Shown here: positions 1-7,126 of the stretch, piece after piece | Numbering within the stretch: position 1 is the first letter of the stretch | How the letters are laid out: each line of letters starts with the position of its first letter | Assembly (NCBI RefSeq): GCF_035938995.1 | Contig: NZ_DASZGI010000009.1 | Span: forward strand, 1-22,614 | Source: DASZGI01 sp035938995 | GTDB taxonomy: Bacteria; Actinomycetota; Actinomycetes; Streptomycetales; Catenulisporaceae | Length of the DNA: 22,614 nucleotides | Direction: 5' to 3' | Translations under genes and position numbers: made by a program | Notes under the pieces: generated by a model | The model's database searches: none | Told to the model about the DNA's origin: nothing | Seen by the model: only the letters and a program-made list of their open reading frames with translations

Positions 1-10
1 CCTCTCCGAT

Positions 11-655
11 TCAGAGCGGCTCGCTGGTCGAGCGCCCCAGGTGGGTCAACGGTCCCGCGTTCGCGACCGGGATGACGTGGAAACCAAGGCGGTCGTAGAA
101 CGCGCGTGCCGCGGTGTTGGCCGTGAGCATCCCGAGGAACACGCGGGGCGCGCCCGCCTCGTGCAGCGCGGTGAGCTGAGCTCGCATGAGTCCCCGTCCA
201 TAACCTCTGCCCTGGTACTCGGGGAGGATGTCGATGTGCAGGTGGGCGGGGTAGTCGGCGAGATCCGGGTTGATCATGCCCTCGGGGTTGTGCAGGAGGT
301 TCGCCATGACCTCGTCGTGACTGGTCGGCTCGTCCGTCGGCCGGGGGTGGCGTTCGGCGACCAGGGGAAGCCATCGCTCACGGAACTCCTTGGCGAAACG
401 CACGGTGTCGGAGGTCCCGACCACGTAGCCGACCGCGCGTTCGCCGTTGTCGAGAACAAAGGCGAGGTGGGGCTCGAGGGCGGTGAAGGGCGCGGCGAAG
501 ATGTCCGGCAGCAGCTCCTGGTCCTGGTAGAAGCCGCGGGCGTCCCCGCCGAACCACCCGGTGCGCATGCAGATGTCGAACATGGCGTCCCGGTCCGACT
601 CCCGGTACAGCCGGATCACCGGGGTGCCGCCGTCCCCGTTGCTTGCCGCATCCAT
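11..655 (-). CDS. GNAT acetyltransferase, O-GlcNAcase HAT-like
   Basis: The protein is 214 aa with a GNAT fold. Motif A, the acetyl-CoA pyrophosphate loop, is at residues 141-156 (IDILPEYQGRGYGRGL). Motif B is at about 180-192 (NTAARAFYDRLGF). From memory of the family, the N-terminal half (IRLYRESD near 14-21, then FVLDNGERAVGYVVGT near 66-81) and the WLPLVAERHPRP segment resemble the acetyltransferase-like domain of animal O-GlcNAcase and its free-standing bacterial relatives. The substrate is unknown. The ATG at 655 has a purine-rich GGGAAGGG nine bases upstream on the minus strand, which supports this start. The gene is divergent from the lipoprotein gene and shares a 133-bp promoter region with it. 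The GNAT fold is certain; the subfamily link is likely; the acceptor cannot be inferred. Confidence 0.9.
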   Translation of the reverse strand: MDAASNGDGGTPVIRLYRESDRDAMFDICMRTGWFGGDARGFYQDQELLPDIFAAPFTALEPHLAFVLDNGERAVGYVVGTSDTVRFAKEFRERWLPLVAERHPRPTDEPTSHDEVMANLLHNPEGMINPDLADYPAHLHIDILPEYQGRGYGRGLMRAQLTALHEAGAPRVFLGMLTANTAARAFYDRLGFHVIPVANAGPLTHLGRSTSEPL

Positions 656-684
656 CGGTGAGAACCCTTCCCGTGAGCACTTGG

Positions 685-694
685 AGAGCGCTCT
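685..694. promoter_or_regulatory. AGAGCGCTCT palindrome in divergent promoter region
   Basis: A perfect 10-bp palindrome, AGAGCGCTCT, lies 30 bp upstream of the GNAT start and about 95 bp upstream of the lipoprotein start. A GAGCGCTC core is typical of LacI/CebR-type operators in actinomycetes, but the flanking bases do not extend the symmetry. It could be an operator for one or both divergent genes. The same 656-788 gap also has a 7-bp tandem (GTCGCGT twice, 711-724) and a 14-16-bp imperfect repeat beginning GGAT (731-744 and 745-760). Confidence 0.3.
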
Positions 695-788
695 ATCGAA
701 GATTACCGGGGTCGCGTGTCGCGTGCCTCTGGATTTCGGTGCGTGGATCTTCGGTGAACCGGTCCGGGCGCCATAACGTGTCGAGGAC

Positions 789-1502
789 GTGACCGCTCAA
801 ATCGTGCGCACGCCACGCCCTCCACGTCGTCGCCCCAGGACCGTGCTGGCGGTCGCCCTCGCCGCGGCCAGCGCGCTTCTCGCCGCTTCCTGCGCGACCT
901 CGGCCGTGCCCGCCGGCTCATCGACCGCCGCCCCGATGGCCGGGTCCGCCGCCATGGCCTCCAAGACGTCCGGGGTGTGCGCGGGCGACACGGTGGTCGC
1001 CACGTATCAGACCGCTTATGACGGCGCCCTGCCGCTGTGCCGCGGCTTCGCCGGGGACGCCGGCCACCCGGGCGAAGGGCTCGCCGGTGCCGAGACGAGC
1101 CAGTCGGTGACCAAGGTCGTGTCGTGGATGTTGTTGCACGCGCGGGCGATCTACAGCTTCCAGCCCACTGACACCTGGTTGGCCACCCTCCCGCATCCCC
1201 GCGACGTCAACGGGTACTTCCACCGCCAGACCAATCCCGCGCCGGGCGACACGAAGCTGCGTGCCTACAAGGACTTCCTGACCCCGGCGCCCGGGAAGCC
1301 GGGCAACGAACAGAACTACGCCCTGGTCTCGGTGATCGTGTCTCCTGCCGGTCAGGCCAGCACGGCGCGGAATGTGGTCGAGGGCGGCGTCTGGTTCGTC
1401 GGGTGCCTTGTGTACCACTCCGACAATCACGAGTACTTGGAGCCGTGCCCGACGTGGGTCTGGACGCTGCCGGTGGTGCCCGCGGTCAACAAGCGGCTCT
1501 AG
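789..1502 (+). CDS. Secreted lipoprotein of unknown function
   Basis: The protein is 237 aa. It starts with an Arg/Pro-rich n-region (residues 9-17), then a hydrophobic Ala/Leu core (about 19-33) and a lipobox-like LLAASC with the lipidation cysteine at residue 35. It should therefore be an outer-leaflet membrane lipoprotein. A low-complexity Ala/Ser/Pro linker runs to about residue 60. The mature domain has four more cysteines (64, 84, 206, 220), enough for two disulfides, and ends near WTLPVVPAVNKRL. I do not recognise the family. The GTG at 789 has no well-spaced Shine-Dalgarno; a CATAAC hexamer at 772-777 could serve a very short leader. The gene converges on the phosphopantetheinyl transferase with only 8 bp between the stops. 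Confidence 0.75.
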   Translation: MTAQIVRTPRPPRRRPRTVLAVALAAASALLAASCATSAVPAGSSTAAPMAGSAAMASKTSGVCAGDTVVATYQTAYDGALPLCRGFAGDAGHPGEGLAGAETSQSVTKVVSWMLLHARAIYSFQPTDTWLATLPHPRDVNGYFHRQTNPAPGDTKLRAYKDFLTPAPGKPGNEQNYALVSVIVSPAGQASTARNVVEGGVWFVGCLVYHSDNHEYLEPCPTWVWTLPVVPAVNKRL

Positions 1503-1510
1503 GGGGCTGG

Positions 1511-2176
1511 CTACGCCGCGGCCTCGACTGCTGGGACGGAGACCGCGGCGAAGACGAACCCTTCCTCGACCTTCCACCGCCCCGCGAACCCGGTCAGCCG
1601 CGTTCCGGCGAGGACCGGCCCGGGCACGAGCAGCCGCGCGAAGAACGTGCCGGGCGTGAACCTGATCGAGGCCTCCTCGAAGTCCAGCCACGCTCCGGTC
1701 AGCGGGTACCAGGCCTTGTACACCGCCTCCTTCGCGCTGAACAGCAGGCGGTCCCAGTAGACCGCCGGCGTTCCCACCGCCAGGTCCTCGAGGTGGCGCA
1801 GCTCGTCCGGCAGGCCCACCATGGCGAGTATCTCGGCGGGCAGCGGCTCGTGCGGCTCGGCGTCCATTCCAAGCGTTGCGAGGTCGGTGGCCTGCGCGAC
1901 CGCCGCCGCACGATAACCGTGGGTGTGCGTCATGCTCCCGACGATGCCCTCCGGCCACCGCGGCGCGCCGTGCTCGTCGGACAAGATCGGCGCGGGCGGG
2001 ACTCCGAGCTGGGCCAAGGCGCGCCGCGCACAGTGCCGCACGGTGGCGAACTCGCGCACCCGCCGGTCCACGGCCAGCTTCACCTGCTCGTGCTCCTGCG
2101 GATACAGCGCGGCCTCGGCGGGGTCGCCGAACGCTTCGACCACGGCCGCCGCACCCGGGAGGAGCGTTTCGATCAC
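1511..2176 (-). CDS. 4'-phosphopantetheinyl transferase (EntD/Sfp-type)
   Basis: This 221-aa enzyme moves the 4'-phosphopantetheine arm of coenzyme A onto a serine of acyl or peptidyl carrier proteins. The visible family motifs are the SMTH segment at residues 81-84, GMDAE at 103-107 (Mg-binding Asp105 and Glu107) and FSAKEAVYK at 146-154 (Glu150 as third metal ligand, Lys in KEAxYK). Length is normal for the EntD/Sfp class. I start it at the GTG at 2176, giving an N-terminus that reads VIETLLP, as in relatives that begin MIETLLP. The frame stays open upstream to 2362, but that extension crosses the palindrome and is not conserved-looking. No carrier-protein, NRPS or PKS gene lies in the window, so it probably serves clusters elsewhere. 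Confidence 0.93.
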   Translation of the reverse strand: MIETLLPGAAAVVEAFGDPAEAALYPQEHEQVKLAVDRRVREFATVRHCARRALAQLGVPPAPILSDEHGAPRWPEGIVGSMTHTHGYRAAAVAQATDLATLGMDAEPHEPLPAEILAMVGLPDELRHLEDLAVGTPAVYWDRLLFSAKEAVYKAWYPLTGAWLDFEEASIRFTPGTFFARLLVPGPVLAGTRLTGFAGRWKVEEGFVFAAVSVPAVEAAA

Positions 2177-2206
2177 GCCCGGAAATCTAGCAGCGGATGT
2201 TGCCTT

Positions 2207-2307
2207 TTCGAGATTGGCCGGGGCTTTGGGGCTGCTGTAGATCGTGTGGCGGGGAGAAAAGCGCTCCCTGCCACGCGATCTTTCGCCGCCGCCCCGCCAA
2301 TCTCGAA
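2207..2307. repeat. 101-bp imperfect palindrome (possible cruciform or MITE-like element)
   Basis: The outer arms are TTCGAGATTGG (2207-2217) and CCAATCTCGAA (2297-2307), which pair perfectly. The inner arms are 2239-2256 and 2264-2281, which match at 16 of 18 positions around the 7-base loop AAAAGCG (2257-2263). The middle is GC-rich and only partly paired. Transcribed in either direction it would fold into one long hairpin. There is no transposase, and I did not identify a target-site duplication. Confidence 0.8.
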
Positions 2308-2376
2308 GAGTGTGAAGGTCTCCCAAGATTCTCGAGCCGCGCTGCGCCGCGTCTTCGCCCACGTCGCCGACGGCCG

Positions 2377-2412
2377 CCCCGCCGTTGAGCTGCCCCGCCG
2401 TTGAGCTGCCCC
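2377..2412. repeat. 16-bp tandem duplication
   Basis: The unit CCCCGCCGTTGAGCTG occurs twice without a mismatch (2377-2392 and 2393-2408), followed by CCCC, the start of a third unit. It lies about 70-100 bp upstream of the FAD dehydrogenase start. The perfect identity suggests a recent duplication. Confidence 0.9.
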
Positions 2413-2438
2413 GGTAGCCGAATTAAGGTGGGCACACC

Positions 2439-2476
2439 GGTGCGGTGCGGAGCGGTGCGGAGCGGAGAGGTGCGGA
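2439..2476 (+). repeat. 10-bp tandem repeat leading into a ribosome binding site
   Basis: GGTGCGGAGC occurs twice in tandem (2444-2453, 2454-2463). A partial copy precedes it at 2439-2443 and a diverged GGTGCGGA follows at 2469-2476. The GGAGAGG at 2464-2470, eight bases before the GTG at 2479, lies inside this array and is the best Shine-Dalgarno for the dehydrogenase. Confidence 0.75.
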
Positions 2477-2478
2477 CT

Positions 2479-4128
2479 GTGGACGCGGACGTCATCGTCG
2501 TCGGAGCCGGCCTGGCCGGCCTGGTCGCGACCGCGGAGCTGGCCGAGGCCGGCCGCCGGGTGCTCCTGCTCGACCAGGAACCGGAGACCTCGCTCGGCGG
2601 TCAGGCGTTCTGGTCCTTCGGCGGACTCTTCCTGATCGACTCGCCCGAGCAGCGGCGGATGGGCGTGCGCGACTCCCGTGACCTGGCCTGGCAGGACTGG
2701 CTCGGCAGCGCCGGCTTCGACCGCGAGGAGGACGTCTGGCCGCGCCGCTGGGCCGAGGCGTACGTCGACTTCGCCGCGATGGAGAAGCGCGACTGGCTGC
2801 GCTCGCTCGGCATCGGCCTGTTCCCGATCGTCGGGTGGGCCGAGCGCGGCGGCTACCTCGCCGACGGCCACGGCAACTCGGTGCCGCGCTTCCACATTAC
2901 CTGGGGCACCGGTCCCGGCGTCGTCGCGCCGTTCGAGCAGCGGGTGCGCGCCGCGGTGGCCGACGGCCGGGTGACGTTCGCGTTCCGCCACCGGGTCGAC
3001 GAGCTGATCACGACCGACGGCGCCGTCGAGGGGGTCCGCGGCGCCGTCCTCGAACCCAGCGACGTCCCGCGCGGCGCGTCCAGTTCGCGCACCGCCGTCG
3101 GAGAGTTCGAATTCCGCGCCCAGGCGGTCGTCGTCACCTCGGGCGGGATCGGCGGCAACCACGACCTGGTCCGCGCGAGCTGGCCCAAACGCCTCGGCGA
3201 GCCGCCGCGCCACATGCTGTCCGGCGTGCCCGCGCACGTGGACGGCCGGATGCTGGGGATCGCGCAGGAGGCCGGGGCCAATCTGATCAACGGCGACCGG
3301 ATGTGGCACTACACCGAGGGCATCACCAACTGGAACCCGATCTGGCCGATGCACGGCATCAGGATCCTGCCGGGCCCGTCGCCGCTCTGGTTCGACGCGG
3401 TCGGCCGCCGCCTGCCGGTGCCGCTGTTCCCCGGCTTCGACACCCTCGGCACGCTCGAGCACATCATGGGCACCGGCCGCGACCACACCTGGTTCGTCCT
3501 CACCCAGAAGATCATCGAGCGCGAATTCGCCCTGTCCGGCTCCGAGCAGAACCCGGACCTGACCAACCGGAGCGTGCGCCAGGTGCTCGGCCGGATCCGG
3601 CCCGGCGCGCCCGGCCCGGTGGAGGCGTTCAAGCGCAACGGGGCCGACTTCGTGGTGGCCGACACGCTGCCCGAGCTGATCGCCGGGATGAACCGGCTGA
3701 CCGAGACCCCGCTGCTCGACCCGGCCGAGGTGGTCCGGCAGGTGATAGCGCGGGACCGGGAGATCGGCAACAAGTACACCAAGGACCTGCAGATCATCGC
3801 GTTGCGCGGGGCCCGCGCGTACCGCGGGGACCGGCTGACCCGGGTCGCCACCCCGCACCGGATCCTCGACCCGAAGGCCGGCCCGCTGATCGCCGTCAAG
3901 CTCAACATCCTGACGCGCAAGTCGCTCGGCGGCCTGGAGACCGACCTGTCCGGGCGGGTGCTGCGGGTGGACGGCGAGCCGGTGCCCGGCCTCTACGCGG
4001 CGGGTGAAGTATCAGGGTTCGGCGGCGGCGGGATGCACGGCTACCGCTCGCTCGAGGGTACGTTCCTCGGCGGGTGCCTGTTCTCCGGGCGCCAAGCCGG
4101 ACGGGCGATCGCTAAGGCAGTGGCCTGA
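2479..4128 (+). CDS. FAD-dependent dehydrogenase (FAD_binding_2, KstD/fumarate-reductase-like)
   Basis: The protein is 549 aa. The N-terminal Rossmann motif is VIVVGAGLAG (GxGxxG at residues 9-14) with the acidic residue ending the second strand at Asp32 in LLLDQEP. The C-terminus has the FAD-contacting GLYAAGEVSGFGGGGMHG followed by RSLEGTFLGGCLFSG, as in the flavoprotein class that includes 3-ketosteroid dehydrogenases and fumarate reductase flavoproteins. The electron acceptor and substrate are unknown; annotated relatives are usually just FAD-binding dehydrogenases. I chose the GTG at 2479 because GGAGAGG lies eight bases upstream and the flavin fold begins at once. A longer reading from 2401 would add 26 residues of repeat-derived sequence. 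After the stop TGA comes an in-frame second TGA within a TGACGC/TGACGG hexamer repeat. Confidence 0.9.
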   Translation: MDADVIVVGAGLAGLVATAELAEAGRRVLLLDQEPETSLGGQAFWSFGGLFLIDSPEQRRMGVRDSRDLAWQDWLGSAGFDREEDVWPRRWAEAYVDFAAMEKRDWLRSLGIGLFPIVGWAERGGYLADGHGNSVPRFHITWGTGPGVVAPFEQRVRAAVADGRVTFAFRHRVDELITTDGAVEGVRGAVLEPSDVPRGASSSRTAVGEFEFRAQAVVVTSGGIGGNHDLVRASWPKRLGEPPRHMLSGVPAHVDGRMLGIAQEAGANLINGDRMWHYTEGITNWNPIWPMHGIRILPGPSPLWFDAVGRRLPVPLFPGFDTLGTLEHIMGTGRDHTWFVLTQKIIEREFALSGSEQNPDLTNRSVRQVLGRIRPGAPGPVEAFKRNGADFVVADTLPELIAGMNRLTETPLLDPAEVVRQVIARDREIGNKYTKDLQIIALRGARAYRGDRLTRVATPHRILDPKAGPLIAVKLNILTRKSLGGLETDLSGRVLRVDGEPVPGLYAAGEVSGFGGGGMHGYRSLEGTFLGGCLFSGRQAGRAIAKAVA

Positions 4129-4180
4129 CGCTGACGGTTGACTGGGCGGCGTGAACGCTGTCTGATGCGGCGTGGGTTGC

Positions 4181-4213
4181 GCGCAGGTCCGGGTCACGCG
4201 CAGGTCCGGGTCA
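4181..4213. repeat. 17-bp tandem duplication containing a stop codon
   Basis: GCGCAGGTCCGGGTCA occurs at 4181-4196 and, after one spacer base, at 4198-4213. The last three bases of the second copy are the TGA stop of the leftward AlaX-like gene, so downstream of that gene the stop and its context are repeated once more, out of frame. It lies in the short convergent gap after the FAD dehydrogenase. Confidence 0.9.
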
Positions 4214-5122
4214 ATTGCGCTTCGGCACCGTCACGGCCACGAGCTCCGTGTCGTCGTCCGACAGCGACAGTGAGGTGGTCAGCGACGCGAGCGCGCCCAA
4301 GCTCGCCACATGCGTCCCGCCGCAGTCGATCGACGCGGTGCCCTCGGGCAGCTCGCACACCCAGCGCCGGCGGGCTGTCAGCTCCGGCCCCGCGGCGTCG
4401 ATCCGTACCGGCGCGTCCGCCGCGACCCACTCCGCCAAGCGGGCGTTCACCTGCGCGGCCACCTCGGGCAGCGCCTCGCGCAGGCCGTCCGGGTCGAATC
4501 CCTTCTTCCGCAGCGACTTTCCGATCCGGTACCGGTCGGTGCTCGCGTGCACGTCCATCCGGGAGTTCTCCATCGCGAGCGCGTCGAAGTCGGGCGAGCC
4601 GAACGCGTCCGTGCGCACTTCCCTGCGCCAACGGTTCGCCAGCGCGGCGTTCAGCGCGAGCGCGAGCAGATGGCAGCCGGTGTGCGCGGCGCACAGCGCG
4701 GCTCGGCGCTCCCGGTCCACCCGCAGCACGACCGGCCGCCCGACCAGCGATTCCGGATCCGCGACCGCCTCGACCACATGTACCGCCAGCCATTCCCACG
4801 ATGGATCCCCGCGCCGAACGGGAATGTCGGCGCCCAGGGCTAGCGCGCGGTCGGGACCGATCCCGCCGGTCAGGCAATCGACCACCGGATACCGCCAGCC
4901 GCCCCGCTCGCCCGCGTCGACGCCGAATTCCACCGCGCCGAACTCCACTACGCCGGTGTCGCCCGGCTGGTCCGGCCAGCTGTGGTCGAGCGGATGGAAG
5001 GGCGTGGTGTCGGTGACGATGCCGACGACCGCATCGGGCAGCGGCAGCGCCGCGACGACGGTCGAACCGCCCTCGGTCGCGCCGCCCGGGAACGTCACCA
5101 GGGTGGTGGTCGGAAGAGCCAT
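4211..5122 (-). CDS. Free-standing alanyl-tRNA editing protein (AlaX-like)
   Basis: The protein is 303 aa and resembles the second additional domain of threonyl/alanyl-tRNA synthetases, which hydrolyses Ser or Gly mischarged on tRNA-Ala. The metal-site pattern is intact: HxxxH at His147-His151 (HTGCH) and CxxxH at Cys267-His271 (CGGTH). An N-terminal domain with TPFHPLDHSWPDQPGDTG (about 40-57) precedes it, as in longer AlaX proteins. There is no aminoacylation domain. I start at the ATG at 5122. An ATG 42 bases further upstream (5164) is possible, but neither has an ideally spaced Shine-Dalgarno; GGGAGG sits only one base from the chosen start. The stop codon lies inside a 17-bp tandem duplication. 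Editing function is inferred from the motifs. Confidence 0.85.
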   Translation of the reverse strand: MALPTTTLVTFPGGATEGGSTVVAALPLPDAVVGIVTDTTPFHPLDHSWPDQPGDTGVVEFGAVEFGVDAGERGGWRYPVVDCLTGGIGPDRALALGADIPVRRGDPSWEWLAVHVVEAVADPESLVGRPVVLRVDRERRAALCAAHTGCHLLALALNAALANRWRREVRTDAFGSPDFDALAMENSRMDVHASTDRYRIGKSLRKKGFDPDGLREALPEVAAQVNARLAEWVAADAPVRIDAAGPELTARRRWVCELPEGTASIDCGGTHVASLGALASLTTSLSLSDDDTELVAVTVPKRN

Positions 5123-5233
5123 GCCTCCCAGTCTGGCATTGCCGCGCTTCCGATTCCGGTGCATTCGAAACCCGCGCCCGCGAAGTTGACCCGGGCCGAT
5201 GCGCGGCCGGCATCAGGCCCCGGTCAACGTCGT

Positions 5234-5307
5234 AGGACTGTCACACTGTAGAACCGTCACGCCCGGAGAACCGTCACACCCGGAGAACGGTCACACCGCG
5301 GCCGTCA
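5234..5307. repeat. 17-bp tandem array at the 3' end of the P450 gene
   Basis: Four consecutive 17-bp units start at 5234, 5251, 5268 and 5285, with core GAACCGTCACRCCCGGA. The second and third differ at one base; the outer two are more diverged. On the minus strand each unit carries TGACNGTTC or a close variant. The P450 stop (TGA, 5307-5305) with its context TGACGG looks like a degenerate fifth unit. The array thus begins at the P450 stop and runs toward the AlaX-like gene. Confidence 0.85.
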
Positions 5308-6555
5308 GCGGCGCGGGGTGAACCTCAGCGGCAGGGTTTCGAGCGCCCGGATGATCGAGGTCTGCCGGTGCGTCAGCGTCTCGACCGGAACGGCCAGCTC
5401 TAGCTCCGGCAGCCGCTTCAGCAGCGTCGCGAAGGCGACTTGCGCCTCCACCCGTGCCAGTGGGGCGCCGAGACAGAAGTGGATCCCGTATCCGAACGCG
5501 ACGTGGCCGCGCGGCGCCCGGGTCACGTCCAACGTGTCCGCGCCGTTGAACGCGGCGGCGTCCCGGTTCGCCGAGGAGATCGCCACCTGGACGATGCTGC
5601 CCGCCGGGATGAACGTGCCGTCGATCTCCGTGTCCTGGGTCGCATATCGATCGGGGGCCCGCTCGACGGGGCTGTCATATCTGAGGAATTCCTCCACCGC
5701 CTCGGGGATCAGTTCGGGCCGCTCGCGCAGCAAGCCGTGCTGGTCCGGCCGCTGGAGCAGCGCCAGCAGTCCGTTCCCGACGAGGTTGGCGGTGGTCTCG
5801 TGCCCGGCGACGAGCAACAGCAGCGCCGTACCGCGCAGCTCGTCCTCGGTGAGCCGGTCCTCGGCCCGGCTCGACACCAGATCGCTGAGCAGGTCGTCGC
5901 CCGGCCGTTCCCGTTTGGCCTGGATCTGCTGCGCCAGGTACGCGGCCAGCGCCGCGGTCGCCTCCACCTGCCGTGGGTCGCCCCAAGGGCGCATGTAGTC
6001 GTTCGAGAGGGTGCGGAAGCGGTCCTTGTCCTCGCGCGGCACGCCGAGGAGTTCCGCGATCACGAGCGCGGGCAGCGGGTTGGCGAAGTCGTGCATGAAC
6101 TCGGTCTCGCCCGTGCCCTCGAACGCTGAGATCAGCTCATCGGCGATCTCCTGCACGCGCGGGCGCAGGGCTTCGCAGCGGCGCGGGGTGAACTCGGCGG
6201 CGACCAGCCGGCGCAGCCGGGTGTGGTCGGGCGGGTCGGCCGAAAGCATGTTGTGATTGGCCGCCGCCACGTCGTCGTCCAGCAGGGCGCCCATGCCGGC
6301 CGCGACCAGCATGCGCTCGGCGTACCGGGCGTTTCTCGACAGCCGTGGGTCGTTTAACGCGGCCTTCGCGTCCTCGTAGCGGGTGACCACGAAGCGCGTC
6401 AAACCATGGCCGTCTATGAGCTGCGGTACCGGGCAGTGGACGCGCAGCCGGGCGTAGTGCGGGTGCGGATCGATGGAGGGGTCTTCCATGAAGTCGGGTT
6501 CGGGGTCCGGCTGCTCGAGGGTCGGCGCCAGCGGAGCGTCGGCGGGATCGGGCAT
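5305..6555 (-). CDS. Cytochrome P450 (bacterial class, CYP107-like)
   Basis: This 416-aa soluble P450 has all the diagnostic motifs. The C-helix segment DPPDHTRLRR is at 107-116. The I-helix oxygen-activation motif AGHETT is at 250-255. The ExxR pair is Glu289-Arg292. The haem loop FGYGIHFCLG is at 354-363 with the proximal ligand Cys361. It would hydroxylate or otherwise oxidise a small molecule using an external ferredoxin and reductase, neither of which is in the window. The substrate cannot be told from sequence; CYP107-like is an impression from the motif style. The ATG at 6555 has AAAGGCGG nine bases upstream. The reading frame is open back to 6723, but that extension covers repeat sequence and does not look like P450. 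It is transcribed alone. Confidence 0.95.
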   Translation of the reverse strand: MPDPADAPLAPTLEQPDPEPDFMEDPSIDPHPHYARLRVHCPVPQLIDGHGLTRFVVTRYEDAKAALNDPRLSRNARYAERMLVAAGMGALLDDDVAAANHNMLSADPPDHTRLRRLVAAEFTPRRCEALRPRVQEIADELISAFEGTGETEFMHDFANPLPALVIAELLGVPREDKDRFRTLSNDYMRPWGDPRQVEATAALAAYLAQQIQAKRERPGDDLLSDLVSSRAEDRLTEDELRGTALLLLVAGHETTANLVGNGLLALLQRPDQHGLLRERPELIPEAVEEFLRYDSPVERAPDRYATQDTEIDGTFIPAGSIVQVAISSANRDAAAFNGADTLDVTRAPRGHVAFGYGIHFCLGAPLARVEAQVAFATLLKRLPELELAVPVETLTHRQTSIIRALETLPLRFTPRR

Positions 6556-6662
6556 GGTGGGTTGCCGCCTTTCCCAGTGTTTTGCGATGGCTCCATCCTG
6601 CCGCGTCGCGCGAACGGTGGAAAGTGGCGATAGCGGATAAGGGGACGAAGAGGCGAAAACAC

Positions 6663-6725
6663 GGTATGTCAGTACTCTCGTCACGCACGCGGCCGCCGGT
6701 TGCGCGCCCCACTCAACCACCAACC
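6663..6725 (+). repeat. Direct repeat, copy 1 (~63 bp)
   Basis: It begins GGTATGTCAGTACTCTCG and continues through ACGCGGCCGCCGGT to CAACCACCAACC. Copy 2 at 7127-7190 matches over the whole length with about ten differences and a one-base indel. Copy 1 is about 110 bp upstream of the P450 start and is followed by the heptamer array, then by a CCCGCCGCCCTCCC block that also follows copy 2. The duplication is therefore longer than the core and differs by the inserted array. Confidence 0.85.
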
Positions 6726-6733
6726 CTAGCCCT

Positions 6734-6810
6734 CAACCAGCAACCACGAACCAGCGACCACGAACCGGCGACCAGCGACCACGAACCGGCGACCGGCGAC
6801 CACGAACCAG
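6734..6810. repeat. Heptamer array (7/14-bp units)
   Basis: Eleven head-to-tail heptamers alternate between CRACCRS- and CGAACCR-type versions. The 14-mer CGACCACGAACCGG appears at 6755-6768 and 6776-6789, with variants at 6741-6754 and 6797-6810, and single heptamers at 6769-6775 and 6790-6796. The plus strand is almost only A and C with isolated G; the minus strand is G/T-rich, resembling GGTTCGTGG repeats. The 21-bp super-period gives a spurious DHEPATS-type peptide repeat, which I do not regard as a gene. Confidence 0.9.
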
Positions 6811-7126
6811 CAACAACCCGCCGCCCTCCCCTGCCCTTGCCGCCCCGCACTCCGTCCTCGCTGGCGCTCGGCCTCCGCGCTAACGCTTCGCTGCCGCCTG
6901 CGGCTGGCCCGGCGTTCGCCGGTACTGTGACCCGCCCACCCAGCCCGCCGCTCCGCGGCCCCATGGGCCGCTACGCGGCGGAAACGCGCCGCCCGACTCC
7001 TCGCGTCGGGCCTTGACGGCCCTCCGCTCCGGGGCCGTGCATCGCTGCGTTCCCACGCTCGGGCAGGGCGCATCGTCGCGTACGGGGCCGCCGGTTCCCG
7101 GGTGGTACCGAGGCAGCGACGACAGG

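Larger units (their letters stand above)
2177..2478. other. 302-bp divergent intergenic region with palindrome and tandem repeats
   Basis: No gene is supportable here. The region separates the divergent phosphopantetheinyl transferase and FAD dehydrogenase genes and must hold both promoters, though no clear -35/-10 pair stands out. It contains a 101-bp near-palindrome (2207-2307), a 16-bp tandem duplication (2377-2412) and a 10-bp tandem repeat that runs into the Shine-Dalgarno of the dehydrogenase (2439-2476). Confidence 0.7.

Noticed and set aside
2177..2362. An N-terminal extension of the phosphopantetheinyl transferase.
   Set aside because: The extra 62 residues are encoded by the palindrome and flanking DNA and precede a start typical of the family.
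5234..5301. A CRISPR array.
   Set aside because: The units are contiguous 17-mers without spacers; this is a simple tandem repeat. The same holds for the other arrays in the window.
6556..6723. An N-terminal extension of the P450.
   Set aside because: It is encoded by direct-repeat sequence, has no P450 or membrane-anchor character, and the ATG at 6555 gives a normal 416-aa protein.
6582..7016. A small protein with DHEPATS-like heptapeptide repeats.
   Set aside because: The peptide repeat is a by-product of the 7-bp DNA array read with a 21-bp super-period. There is no Shine-Dalgarno, and the rest is low-complexity.
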